Position numbers and translations under genes: made by a program
Source of the DNA: Streptomyces mayonensis
GTDB taxonomy: Bacteria > Actinomycetota > Actinomycetes > Streptomycetales > Streptomycetaceae
Length of the DNA: 64,000 nt
NCBI RefSeq assembly: GCF_018982965.1
Contig: NZ_JACBYP010000022.1
Location: 1 to 64,000 of the forward strand
Direction of reading: 5' to 3'
Part shown: positions 1 through 6,845 of the stretch, in pieces
How the letters are laid out: every line of letters begins with the position of its first letter
How positions within the stretch are numbered: the first letter of the stretch is position 1
The notes under the pieces: generated by a model
What the model was told of the DNA's origin: nothing
What the model saw: only the letters and a program-made list of their open reading frames with translations
Database searches by the model: none

Positions 1-35
1 ACGCCGCCCCGCTGAAGAAGGGGACGGGCGGTTCT

Positions 36-205
36 GGGGGGGGGGGCCCCCCCCACCCCCCCCGGGGCGGGGGGGGGTGGGGGGGCGGGGGGGGGCGGGG
101 GGGGGGCCCCCCCCGCGGTGGGGGGGGGGGCGGGGGGCCGGGGGGGCGGGCCCGCCCCCGGGGGGGGGGGCGGGGGGGGGGTGGGGGCGGGCCCCCCCCC
201 CCCGG
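36..205. other. G/C homopolymer tract, probable assembly artefact
   Basis: This stretch consists almost entirely of runs of G and C, with only a handful of T and no useful codon structure. Neighbouring DNA is high in G+C but of normal complexity. The tract does not resemble a terminal repeat or a coding region, and it lies at the window edge, just past the terminator of the first operon. A sequencing or contig-joining error is the simplest reading. Bases 1-35 hold no feature I can support. Confidence 0.75.
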
Positions 206-213
206 GCGGCGCC

Positions 214-303
214 CACGGCATGTGCCGCGGAACGTCAGCCCTCCCCCGAAGGAGACGTTCCGCGGCACATGCCGTGTCCGCCGCGAGGGGGCGGCGGACA
301 CGG
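214..303 (-). terminator. Double hairpin terminator of the monooxygenase operon
   Basis: Two perfect inverted repeats lie just after the last monooxygenase gene. The first pairs 214-235 with 255-276 (22 bp, 19-nt loop). The second pairs 272-284 with 291-303 (13 bp, loop GAGGGG). They share bases 272-276, so both full stems cannot form at once. There is no T-tract, as is usual for actinobacterial terminators. Confidence 0.8.
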
Positions 304-317
304 CAACTTCCGCGCGC

Positions 318-1403
318 TCAGCGCCCGGCGGGGCGCGTCCCGGCCGCCGGTGACACCGGGCCCCACGTGAACGGCGGGTCGGGCAGGTCCCGCCGCAGGA
401 CCGGCGCGACCTCGGACTGGAACAGCTCCAGCGACCGCCGGTGGTCGGTGGCGTCCAGCCCGCCCGCGTCCGCGTGCAGATGGGTCACCGTGTGCCCGAA
501 CCGCCGGTGGTAGCGGTGCACCTTGTCGATCACCTGCTGCGGACTGCCGATCAGCGCGGAGCTGCGCGCCACGAAGTCCTCCACGGTCTCGAAGACGACG
601 GGCAGGCCGGTCTCCCGCCGGAAGGCGAGGTCGCTCTCGAAGACCGGCCGGTAGTCGTCCAGGGCCTGCTGCGAGGTGCGGGCCACGTACAGGCCGGCCG
701 TACCCGCGCCGACGGCGAGGTCCGCCGGGTCGTGGCCGTAGTGCGCCCAGCGTTCCCGGTAGTGGTCGATCAGCTCGGCGTACGGTTCGATCGGGTGGGT
801 CACGTTGGCGGAGAAGAGCGGGTCTCCGTAGCGGGCGGCCAGGTCCACGGACTCCCTGCTGGTGGCGCTGCCGTGCCAGACGCGCACCGGCTGCTGGTAG
901 GGCCGCGGCCAGACCTCGGCGTCGGTCAGTTCCGGCCGGAAGCGGGTGCGGGCGGTGACCCTGTCCTCGCGCCACAGGCGCCGGAAGACCTCGTAGCTCT
1001 CGGCGTTGCGCTCCCACTGGTCCTCGGGCGTGACGTGGAACAGCTCGCGCTGGGCGGTGCCGTTGCCCTTGCCGATGATCAGCTCCAGGCGCCCGCCGGA
1101 CAGGTGGTCGAGGGTCGCGTAGTCCTCGTGGGCTCGGACGGGGTCGAGCAGGCTCAGGGTCGTCACGGCCGTGAACAGCCGTATGCGGCGGGTCAGGGCC
1201 GCGATGTGGCTCAGGACGACCGGGGGCGAGGACGAGATGAAGGGGCGTTCGTGCCGCTCCCCCACACCGAAGCCGTCAAAGCCCAGCTCCTCGGCGAGCA
1301 CGGCGTTGTCGAGGACCTCGCGGAACCGCGCCTGTGTGCTCCCCGGTTCACCGGTGGCCGGATCGGGGCGGTGCACGATCAGGGTGATGGCGAGGAACTT
1401 CAC
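318..1403 (-). CDS. Luciferase-like FMN-dependent monooxygenase
   Basis: A 361-residue member of the bacterial luciferase-like (LLM) flavin oxidoreductase superfamily. It shows the family's (beta/alpha)8 features: N-terminal VKFLAITLIVHR strand, GFDGFGVGERHE near residues 40-50, and the DHLSGGRLELIIGKGNG flavin-phosphate segment near 100. Such enzymes use reduced FMN and O2 to oxidise or desulfonate small molecules. The GTG start (1403-1401) overlaps the TGA of the upstream gene as GTGA, so translation is probably coupled. It is the last gene of a minus-strand unit ending in a double hairpin. The substrate is unknown; the neighbours suggest an organosulfur compound. No flavin reductase gene is nearby. 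Confidence 0.85.
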   Translation of the reverse strand: MKFLAITLIVHRPDPATGEPGSTQARFREVLDNAVLAEELGFDGFGVGERHERPFISSSPPVVLSHIAALTRRIRLFTAVTTLSLLDPVRAHEDYATLDHLSGGRLELIIGKGNGTAQRELFHVTPEDQWERNAESYEVFRRLWREDRVTARTRFRPELTDAEVWPRPYQQPVRVWHGSATSRESVDLAARYGDPLFSANVTHPIEPYAELIDHYRERWAHYGHDPADLAVGAGTAGLYVARTSQQALDDYRPVFESDLAFRRETGLPVVFETVEDFVARSSALIGSPQQVIDKVHRYHRRFGHTVTHLHADAGGLDATDHRRSLELFQSEVAPVLRRDLPDPPFTWGPVSPAAGTRPAGR

Positions 1404-2776
1404 GACGCCTCCCGCCGCCTTGCGCCCGCGGCGTCGGGGTGGGCGAGGCCGAGGTGGTCGCGCAGGGTCGTGCCCTCGTAGTCGGCGCGGAAGACGCCCT
1501 GTTCCTGGAGGATCGGGACGACCGTGTCGGCGAACTCGTCCAGACCGCCCGGGGTGATGTGCGGGACGAGGATGAAGCCGTCGGCGGCGTCGGCCTGGAC
1601 GAAGTCGTTGATGGTGCGGGCGACGGTGGCCGGGGTGCCGACGAAGGTCTGGCGGTTGCCGGTGTGGATGACGAGGTCGCGGATGGACCAGTTGTTGGCC
1701 GCGGCCAGTTCGCGCCACTCGCGGGCGGTGGCGAGCGGGTCGCGGTACATCCGCACCTGGGCCCGGCCGCGGGCGATGTGCTCCCCGCTCACGTCCGGGT
1801 CGATGTCGGGGAGCGGGCCCTCCGGGTCGTAGGAGGACAGGTCGCGGTTCCAGACGAACTCCAGGTGTTTGAGGGCGGTGGCCCCGCTCACCTGCTGCCG
1901 GCGGACCTCGCGGGCGCGTTCCTGGGCGTCGGCGTCGGTGTCGCCCAGGACGAAGGTCGCGGCGGGCAGGATCAGCAACTCGTCGGGGCCGCGGCCGTAC
2001 TTGGCCAGGCGCCGCTTGACGTCCCGGTGGAAGGCCCGGCCCTCCTCCAGGGTGGCGTGCCGGCTGAAGATGGCGTCCGCGTCGGCGGCGGCGAACTCGC
2101 GGCCCTCCTCGGAGTCCCCCGCCTGGAAGATCACCGGACGGCCCTGCGGTGAGCGCGGGACGTCGAAGCGGCCGTGGATGTCGAAGTGCTGTCCCCGGTG
2201 GACGAAGGCGCCCGCCCTCGCGTCGGCGAGGAAGGTTCCGGTGTCCGGGTCGGCCACGATCTCGTCCCCGCGCCAGGAGTCGAAGAGTTCGTTCGCCGTG
2301 CCGAGGAACTCGCGGGCGCGGGAGTAGCGTTCGTTCTGCGGCAGGAAGCCGCCGCGCCGGAAGTTCTCGCCGGTGAAGGCGTCCCAGGAGGTGACGACGT
2401 TCCAGGCGGAGCGTCCTCCGGAGAGGTGGTCGAGGCTGGCGAACTGGCGGGCGACCTCGTAGGGCTCGTTGAAGGTGGAGTTGATGGTGCCGGTCAGGCC
2501 GAGGCGGTCGGTGACGGCGGCGAGTGCGGCGAGGACGGTGAAGGTGTCGGGGCGGCCGACGACGTCGAGGTCGTAGATCTGTCCGCCCTGTTCGCGCAGG
2601 CGCAGTCCCTCGGCGAGGAAGAGGAAGTCGAACTTGGCGCGTTCGGCGGTCCGCGCGAAGTGCGCGAAGGAGCTGAACTCGATGTGGCTGCCGGCCCTCG
2701 GGTCGCTCCACACGGTGGTGTTGTTGACGCCGGGGAAGTGCGCGGCCAGGTGGATCTGCTTCAGCGGCTTGGTCAT
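1400..2776 (-). CDS. NtaA/SnaA/DszA-family FMN-dependent monooxygenase
   Basis: A 458-residue protein with the features of the nitrilotriacetate/pristinamycin/dibenzothiophene-sulfone monooxygenase family: an N-terminal KQIHLAAHFPGVNNTTVW segment, FDFLFLAEG near residue 50, INSTFNEPYEVARQFASLDHLSGGR near 100-125, and VTSWDAFTGENF after it. Usual family length is about 440-460. These enzymes take FMNH2 from a separate reductase and cleave C-N or C-S bonds. ATG at 2776 has AAGGG about 10 nt upstream. The stop overlaps the next start. Three LLM enzymes in a row under a sulfur-type leader peptide suggest stepwise oxidation of an organosulfur compound; the substrate is inferred only loosely. Confidence 0.9.
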   Translation of the reverse strand: MTKPLKQIHLAAHFPGVNNTTVWSDPRAGSHIEFSSFAHFARTAERAKFDFLFLAEGLRLREQGGQIYDLDVVGRPDTFTVLAALAAVTDRLGLTGTINSTFNEPYEVARQFASLDHLSGGRSAWNVVTSWDAFTGENFRRGGFLPQNERYSRAREFLGTANELFDSWRGDEIVADPDTGTFLADARAGAFVHRGQHFDIHGRFDVPRSPQGRPVIFQAGDSEEGREFAAADADAIFSRHATLEEGRAFHRDVKRRLAKYGRGPDELLILPAATFVLGDTDADAQERAREVRRQQVSGATALKHLEFVWNRDLSSYDPEGPLPDIDPDVSGEHIARGRAQVRMYRDPLATAREWRELAAANNWSIRDLVIHTGNRQTFVGTPATVARTINDFVQADAADGFILVPHITPGGLDEFADTVVPILQEQGVFRADYEGTTLRDHLGLAHPDAAGARRREAS

Positions 2777-2795
2777 GGCGGGGTGCCCTTCCGGC

Positions 2796-3995
2796 TCAGG
2801 CGGCGTAGCGGTTGGCGGGGCGGGACAGGCCGAGCAGTCCGCGCAGGCTGTCGGCCTCGTAGGCGCGGCGGAAGGCACCGCGGCGCTGGAGTTCGGGGAC
2901 CAGGCCCCGGGTGATCGCCGGGAGGTCGTGGCCGTGGACGGCGGGCCGCAGCCGAAAACCGGTCAGCCCGGCCGACACGAAGTCTTGTATGAGGTCGGCG
3001 AGTTGGGCGGGGCTGCCGGTGAAGATCCGGGCGTCGCCGGTGTACGGCTGCCCGGCCCGCTCGTCGAGGCGGTCCCGGCGGGCGGCGGCCCGGGCCGGGT
3101 CGTCGTCCAGGAAGACCACCAGGTCGGCGAAGACGTGCAGGGGTTCGGCGGCGCGTCCGGCACGCTCCTGTTCGGCGCGGATCTCGGCGACGATCGCCCG
3201 TGCCTGGGCCGTGTCGTGCGGAGTGACGTACCCGACGTCGGCCTGCCGGGCCACGAGCCGGTACGGCACCGTCGCGTGGGCGAGGGCGGTCACCGGCGGC
3301 TGGCCCTGCGGCGGGCGGGGCGTGATCGAGGGGCCCCGGACACTGAAGTGCGGTCCCTGGAAGTCGATGTAGTGCAGCTTGTCCCGGTCGACGAAGCGGC
3401 CGGTCGCCGCGTCCCGGATCTCCGCGTCGTCCTCCCAGCTGTCCCAGAGCCGGCGGACGACCTCGACGTGGTCGGCGGCCTCGTCGAACAGCTCGGCGAC
3501 CCGCTCCTGCGAGGCCGGGCTCTCGTAGTCGCCGATGGCCGGCGCGGTGCGGCGGCCGAAGTGGGCGGCCTCGTCGGGACGCGCGGAGATCTTCACCCGC
3601 AGTCCGGCCCGGCCGGTACTGACGTAGTCGAGGGTGGCGATCGCCTTGGAGATGTGGAACGGCTCGGTGTGAGTGGCGATCACCGTCGGCACCAGCCCGA
3701 TGTGCCGGGTCAGGGGCGCGACGCGGGCGGCGACCAGGACGGCGTCCAGCCGGCCGCGCACCTGGTCGACGCGGTCGTCGGGCGCGAGGAGGTGGGAGGA
3801 CTGCAGGCCGAGCCCGTCCTCGAGGGTCACGAAGTCGAGCAGGCCGCGCTCGGCCTCGGCGACCAGGTCGGCCCAGTGCCCGGCGGTGAACAGGTCCCGG
3901 GCGCGGGCCGAGGGCTCCCGCCAGGAGGCGGGGTGCCAGCCGGTGCCGTCGAGCGCGACGGCGAGATGCAGTGGAGGGGGCGAGGTCCTGGACAC
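2796..3995 (-). CDS. LLM-class flavin-dependent oxidoreductase
   Basis: A 399-residue luciferase-like flavin enzyme. LHLAVALDGTGWHP begins the barrel, LLDFVTLEDGLGLQ follows near residue 50, and ATLDYVSTGRAGLRVKISARP near 120 is the usual flavin-binding region. The GTG start at 3995 is chosen because GAAGGGA lies a few bases upstream and the conserved fold starts directly after it; an open frame extends further upstream but has no family resemblance. The stop is 19 bp before the next gene. It is the first structural gene after leader peptide 1 and probably works with the two monooxygenases below it. Substrate unknown. Confidence 0.85.
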   Translation of the reverse strand: MSRTSPPPLHLAVALDGTGWHPASWREPSARARDLFTAGHWADLVAEAERGLLDFVTLEDGLGLQSSHLLAPDDRVDQVRGRLDAVLVAARVAPLTRHIGLVPTVIATHTEPFHISKAIATLDYVSTGRAGLRVKISARPDEAAHFGRRTAPAIGDYESPASQERVAELFDEAADHVEVVRRLWDSWEDDAEIRDAATGRFVDRDKLHYIDFQGPHFSVRGPSITPRPPQGQPPVTALAHATVPYRLVARQADVGYVTPHDTAQARAIVAEIRAEQERAGRAAEPLHVFADLVVFLDDDPARAAARRDRLDERAGQPYTGDARIFTGSPAQLADLIQDFVSAGLTGFRLRPAVHGHDLPAITRGLVPELQRRGAFRRAYEADSLRGLLGLSRPANRYAA

Positions 3996-4160
3996 AGGTG
4001 TCCCTTCGTGGTTGTCCGACTTGGTTGGCGTCCCGGGCGTCCCGGGCGTCCGGTTCGGGGGTTCGGCTCGGGGCGTTCGTCTCGGGGGCCGGGTCCCGCT
4101 CGGGCGTCCGGCTCGGGCGTCGGCGGGGCTGCCCGTACGGGCGCGTCGCCGCAGGGCGCG

Positions 4161-4198
4161 GGCCGCACGGCCGCGTTGGCCGCACAGCCGTGTCGGCC
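4161..4198 (-). promoter_or_regulatory. Possible attenuator hairpin after leader peptide 1
   Basis: Arms 4161-4171 and 4187-4198 are complementary apart from one bulged base. The hairpin lies 53 nt past the leader peptide stop and about 165 nt before the first monooxygenase start, where a transcription attenuator would be expected. The remaining spacer (3996-4250) shows only G+C-rich direct repeats and no recognisable riboswitch. Confidence 0.4.
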
Positions 4199-4250
4199 GT
4201 ACGCGAACGCCGGCCGTCACGCGCGACGGCGCACGGCGGTGGGGCGACGG

Positions 4251-4337
4251 TCAGCGGCGACAGAGCGCGCCGGCCACACGCCCGAGGTCGATGTACGGCC
4301 GGGAGTGGAGCCGGACGGGGTGCGGGGCACCTGCCAC
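4251..4337 (-). CDS. Putative sulfur-type leader peptide 1
   Basis: A 28-residue open frame containing RPYIDLGRVAGALCRR. It matches the short actinobacterial leader peptides with an RHxDLxRVxxALC core that precede sulfur-metabolism genes. The GTG start is well supported by GGAGGTGA eight bases upstream. The single Cys near the end is encoded by TGT, a rare codon at this base composition. It sits 256 nt upstream of the three-monooxygenase operon and 75 nt below the acetyltransferase stop. The likely role is sensing cysteine supply by ribosome stalling; that mechanism is inferred from the family, not seen. Confidence 0.7.
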   Translation of the reverse strand: MAGAPHPVRLHSRPYIDLGRVAGALCRR

Positions 4338-4403
4338 GCCGGTCACCTCCGTCGTCCGGGCGGGCAGCCTCCGCGGCCCGCCGGTCTGCTCGCCGCTCTG
4401 CGC

Positions 4404-4421
4404 GGTGTTGCTCACAACACC
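4404..4421 (-). terminator. Small hairpin at the acetyltransferase stop codon
   Basis: GGTGTTG and CAACACC form a perfect 7-bp stem with a 4-nt loop that contains part of the TGA stop at 4414-4412. It may partly terminate transcription or slow decay from the 3' end. It is too short to be confident. Confidence 0.35.
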
Positions 4422-5158
4422 TCCGCCGCTGCGGCTGTTCCTGGCGCGCGCACCTCGCGGAAGTCGGTGTGGCGGCGCAGGGTGAAGCCGAGTGACTCGT
4501 AGAGCGCGACGGCACCGGTGTTGCTCGCGGCCGCGTGCAGGAACGGGGTGTCACCGCGTTCGCGGATGCCCGCCGCCACGGCACGGACCAGGCGGGTGGC
4601 CAGGCCCCGGCCGCGGTGCGCGGGGTCGGTGCACACGGCGCTGATCTCGGTCCAGCCCGGCGGCCGGAGCCGTTCCCCGGCCAGGGCGACGAGCCTGCCC
4701 CGGTGCCGGATGCCGAGGTAGGTGCCGAGCAGCACGGTGCGGGGCAGGAAGGGACCGGGCCGGGTCCGGGCGACCAGGTCCAGGATCTCGGGGACGTCGC
4801 CGGGGCCGAGCCGCACCGCCTCGGGGTCGGGTTCGGCGTGCAGCGCGGTGTCGACGAGCTGGACGCCGGGCACGTCGCCGGAGGTCCGCCAGCCCGGCGG
4901 GACCGAGCGGACGCCGGGCAGCGCGACGGCCGTGCCGGGACCGAGGAGGCGGTGCAGGTCGGCCCAGGCGGCCGGGTCCGCGGGGTCCTCGACGGCGGCG
5001 AAGACGCCGACGTCCGTCGCGTAGCGGGCCGCTCTGCCGACGCGTTCGGCGAGGGCGGCGTGCGGGCCGGTCAGGGCGGCCCACACGGCGTTGTCGAGGG
5101 GGTGCAGGGCGAGGTCCACCGGGGTCGCGCTCCTGAGCGGACGGGTCGGCCGGGTCAC
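4412..5158 (-). CDS. GNAT-family N-acetyltransferase
   Basis: A 248-residue protein with a C-terminal acetyl-CoA-binding GNAT core: WTEISAVCTDPAHRGRGLATRLV contains the R-G-x-G-x-A pyrophosphate-binding loop, and NTGAVALYESLGFTLRRH is the usual final helix and strand. The N-terminal 100 residues resemble the extra domain of FR47-like acetyltransferases. The GTG at 5158 is preferred because AAAGGAG lies about 10 nt upstream; an ATG 13 codons earlier lacks a clear ribosome site. It lies between two leader peptides, which suggests sulfur-responsive control, perhaps modifying a thiol or amine metabolite. The substrate cannot be told. Confidence 0.85.
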   Translation of the reverse strand: MTRPTRPLRSATPVDLALHPLDNAVWAALTGPHAALAERVGRAARYATDVGVFAAVEDPADPAAWADLHRLLGPGTAVALPGVRSVPPGWRTSGDVPGVQLVDTALHAEPDPEAVRLGPGDVPEILDLVARTRPGPFLPRTVLLGTYLGIRHRGRLVALAGERLRPPGWTEISAVCTDPAHRGRGLATRLVRAVAAGIRERGDTPFLHAAASNTGAVALYESLGFTLRRHTDFREVRAPGTAAAAEVL

Positions 5159-5375
5159 GTGGGGCGGGCTCCTTTCGTGCGGGTGCTGCGGCTGCACCGT
5201 GTCCTCGTGGGTCCCCGAGCCGGGTCCCGCCGGCGGAACTTCCGTGTTCTCGCCCCGGGTTCCGGCCGGGCGGGGACACCGGGGGCGTATGTCCGCCGGT
5301 GCCGGCCGTCACGGCAGGGCGGCGGCGCGGCGGTGTGGGGCCGCTTCCGTGGGAGAGGCGACCTCGCAGGGGCCA

Positions 5376-5445
5376 GGGGCGTGACGGGCCACGGCACACG
5401 GGGGCGTGACGGGCCACGCCGCACCGGGCGGTGTTCGGCGTGGCC
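5376..5445 (-). promoter_or_regulatory. Attenuator-like hairpin with a duplicated arm after leader peptide 2
   Basis: GGCCACGCCG (5412-5421) and CGGCGTGGCC (5436-5445) form a perfect 10-bp stem, extended by an inner CACC/GGTG stem. It begins 28 nt past the leader stop. An 18-bp sequence is repeated exactly at 5376-5393 and 5401-5418, so the 3' part of the stem could pair with either copy. This is the layout of a terminator/antiterminator switch. The rest of 5159-5375 shows nothing else. Confidence 0.5.
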
Positions 5446-5473
5446 GGGCAGCCGCCGTGGGCCGGGAAGAAGG

Positions 5474-5623
5474 TCAGTGCAGGCGGCGGGCCCGGCCGGA
5501 GCCGGTACACAGTGCGCTGCTGACGCGGAGCAGGTCGACGGAGCGGTCGGCGACGAGGCGGCTCGGGCACGGGCGTACGCGGCCCTGGGGGCGGCCTGCT
5601 GCCGGCCGGCCGGTTGTGCGCAT
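5474..5623 (-). CDS. Putative sulfur-type leader peptide 2
   Basis: A 49-residue open frame starting with ATG at 5623, with a GGGGAGGGGTGAGGG purine-rich ribosome site directly upstream. It contains RSVDLLRVSSALC, the conserved core of actinobacterial sulfur-gene leader peptides. The core Cys is TGT, a rare codon here. The gene lies 316 nt upstream of the acetyltransferase, with a strong hairpin in between. The probable role is translational sensing of cysteine or sulfur status. Other short frames in this interval lack the motif and a ribosome site. Confidence 0.7.
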   Translation of the reverse strand: MRTTGRPAAGRPQGRVRPCPSRLVADRSVDLLRVSSALCTGSGRARRLH

Positions 5624-5712
5624 GTCCCTCACCCCTCCCCCGTCACTGTCGAGGTGTGCCGGTCAGCAAGCCGGAGCCGGCCGCTGACGCTCATGACCTT
5701 CACCGCGTCCGC

Positions 5713-5742
5713 AAGTAACGCAGTTGCCCGTACGCCTGTCAA
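5713..5742 (-). promoter_or_regulatory. Candidate promoter for leader peptide 2
   Basis: On the minus strand TTGACA (5742-5737) is followed after 18 bp by TTACTT (5718-5713), about 90 nt before the leader start and just below the upstream gene's stop. The -35 box is perfect; the -10 is weak. Confidence 0.4.
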
Positions 5743-5752
5743 CGTCCGTCCG

Positions 5753-6430
5753 TCAGGCGGGACGGGCCGGCGAGAGCCGGCGGCCGAAGGCCGGGTGGGC
5801 ACTCAGGCGGCGCACGTGGGACCAGAGGGCGGGGTGCGCGGCCGCCCGCTGCGGGGTGTCGCGTCGGACCAGGGCGACCCACACCTCCACGTCGGCCGCG
5901 GTCAGCCGGTCGCCGAGGACGTGGGAATGGGCGCTCAGGCGCCGTTCCAGCACGTCCAGCACCTCGGGCAGGGCGTCGGCGTCGGCGGTGCGCGCGCACA
6001 GTTCCTCGACGGCCTCCGTCTCGGCCTCGGTGCCGCACGGGTACAGCTGCGGGCCGGCGGCGGACGGGAAGCACCGGGCGAGGTCGCGCATGATGTCGCG
6101 GGCGTGCGTGCTGACGATCCGGCCCGACCAGCCGTCGCTGAGCACCGGCGCGACGGCGGGGCCCCGGTAGTGGTGCGCGCTCGCCTCGTAGAGCGGGCGC
6201 AGCACCGAGTGGCCGCCGTCGGGACAGTCGGGGACGGGGTCCAGGACGGTCACCGGACAGGTGTCGTCCAGACCGAGCAGGGCGTGCACGACGGCGATGG
6301 CCAGACAGTCGTCGTGGGCGGGCGACAGGTGGAGGCGGTAGCGGCGCGGCACGGCGTAGTGGCCGCTGCGCGGGTCGCGGCCGATCCGCCCCCGGAAGAC
6401 GGGAGCAGGGGTGAGCGGTGTGACGGACAT
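5753..6430 (-). CDS. ECM4/YqjG-like glutathione S-transferase-family protein
   Basis: A 225-residue protein resembling the glutathionyl-hydroquinone reductase family: LSPAHDDCLAIAVVHALLGLD in the thioredoxin-like N-terminal part, QLYPCGTEAETEAVEELC in the middle, and LGDRLTAADVEVWVALVR in the alpha-helical domain. Family members are usually about 320 residues, so this one is short. The catalytic CPWAHR motif is not kept; by alignment the Cys is replaced by His, with a Cys three positions later. Streptomyces makes mycothiol, not glutathione, so the thiol partner is uncertain. The ATG at 6430 has GGGGAGAACC before it. It follows leader peptide 3, consistent with sulfur-linked control. Confidence 0.7.
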   Translation of the reverse strand: MSVTPLTPAPVFRGRIGRDPRSGHYAVPRRYRLHLSPAHDDCLAIAVVHALLGLDDTCPVTVLDPVPDCPDGGHSVLRPLYEASAHHYRGPAVAPVLSDGWSGRIVSTHARDIMRDLARCFPSAAGPQLYPCGTEAETEAVEELCARTADADALPEVLDVLERRLSAHSHVLGDRLTAADVEVWVALVRRDTPQRAAAHPALWSHVRRLSAHPAFGRRLSPARPA

Positions 6431-6551
6431 GGTTCTCCCCGGGTGCGGGACGCGTGGACGTACGCGCGGTGAGGGCGGACGGCGGGCCTGTGCGGGCGCG
6501 GGTCCGGGCCGGGTCCGTACGGGGACCTCCACGGGCCGGCGCCGGGCGGGC

Positions 6552-6674
6552 TCAGCGCGGGGAGCTGATCGCGCTGCTGACGCGGAGGAGGTCGATGTGG
6601 CGGCGGGAGGTGAGCAGCGGGGACCGTCCGGGCGTGCGGTGCTCGTCGCCGGTGACCTGGTGGAGGCGCCCCAT
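6552..6674 (-). CDS. Putative leader peptide 3, lacking the conserved Cys
   Basis: A 40-residue open frame with LTSRRHIDLLRVSSAIS, an excellent match to the actinobacterial sulfur leader family, except that the usual Cys after SSA(L/I) is Ser (AGC). The ATG at 6674 follows AGGGAAAC. The gene lies 121 nt upstream of the GST-like gene. If family members sense cysteine through this residue, this copy should respond differently or only act through the arginine/RHIDL segment. Confidence 0.7.
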   Translation of the reverse strand: MGRLHQVTGDEHRTPGRSPLLTSRRHIDLLRVSSAISSPR

Positions 6675-6749
6675 GTTTCCCTACCTGTTCACTAGGATTA
6701 CTGGGGAAGTGTCGAACGGCGCGGGGGGCGCGTCAAGGGGGCGTCCGCC

Positions 6750-6795
6750 CAGCAAGAACCAGCAAGAACCAGCAAGGACAAGAACCAGCAAGCAG
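6750..6795. repeat. Tandem 10-bp repeats CAGCAAGAAC
   Basis: Two exact copies of CAGCAAGAAC (6750-6769) are followed by CAGCAAGGAC and a further partial copy. They lie between the XRE regulator stop and leader peptide 3. The rest of 6675-6845 holds the probable leader-3 promoter region, with minus-strand TTCGAC and TAGTGA 16 bp apart. Confidence 0.8.
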
Positions 6796-6845
6796 GAGAG
6801 CCGTCACGATCCTGCGCCGGCGCAGATGTCCGGTGGGGGGCTCGC

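Noticed and set aside
1404..2711. Upstream extension of the first monooxygenase frame, antisense to nothing but running through the second monooxygenase gene
   Set aside because: It is the high-G+C shadow frame of the second gene; protein homology begins only at GTG 1403.
3996..4250. Possible riboswitch upstream of the monooxygenase operon
   Set aside because: No SAM- or cobalamin-type conserved elements were seen; the leader peptide with a hairpin explains the long leader better.
6750..6795. CRISPR-like direct repeats
   Set aside because: The unit is 10 bp without spacers; it is a simple tandem repeat.
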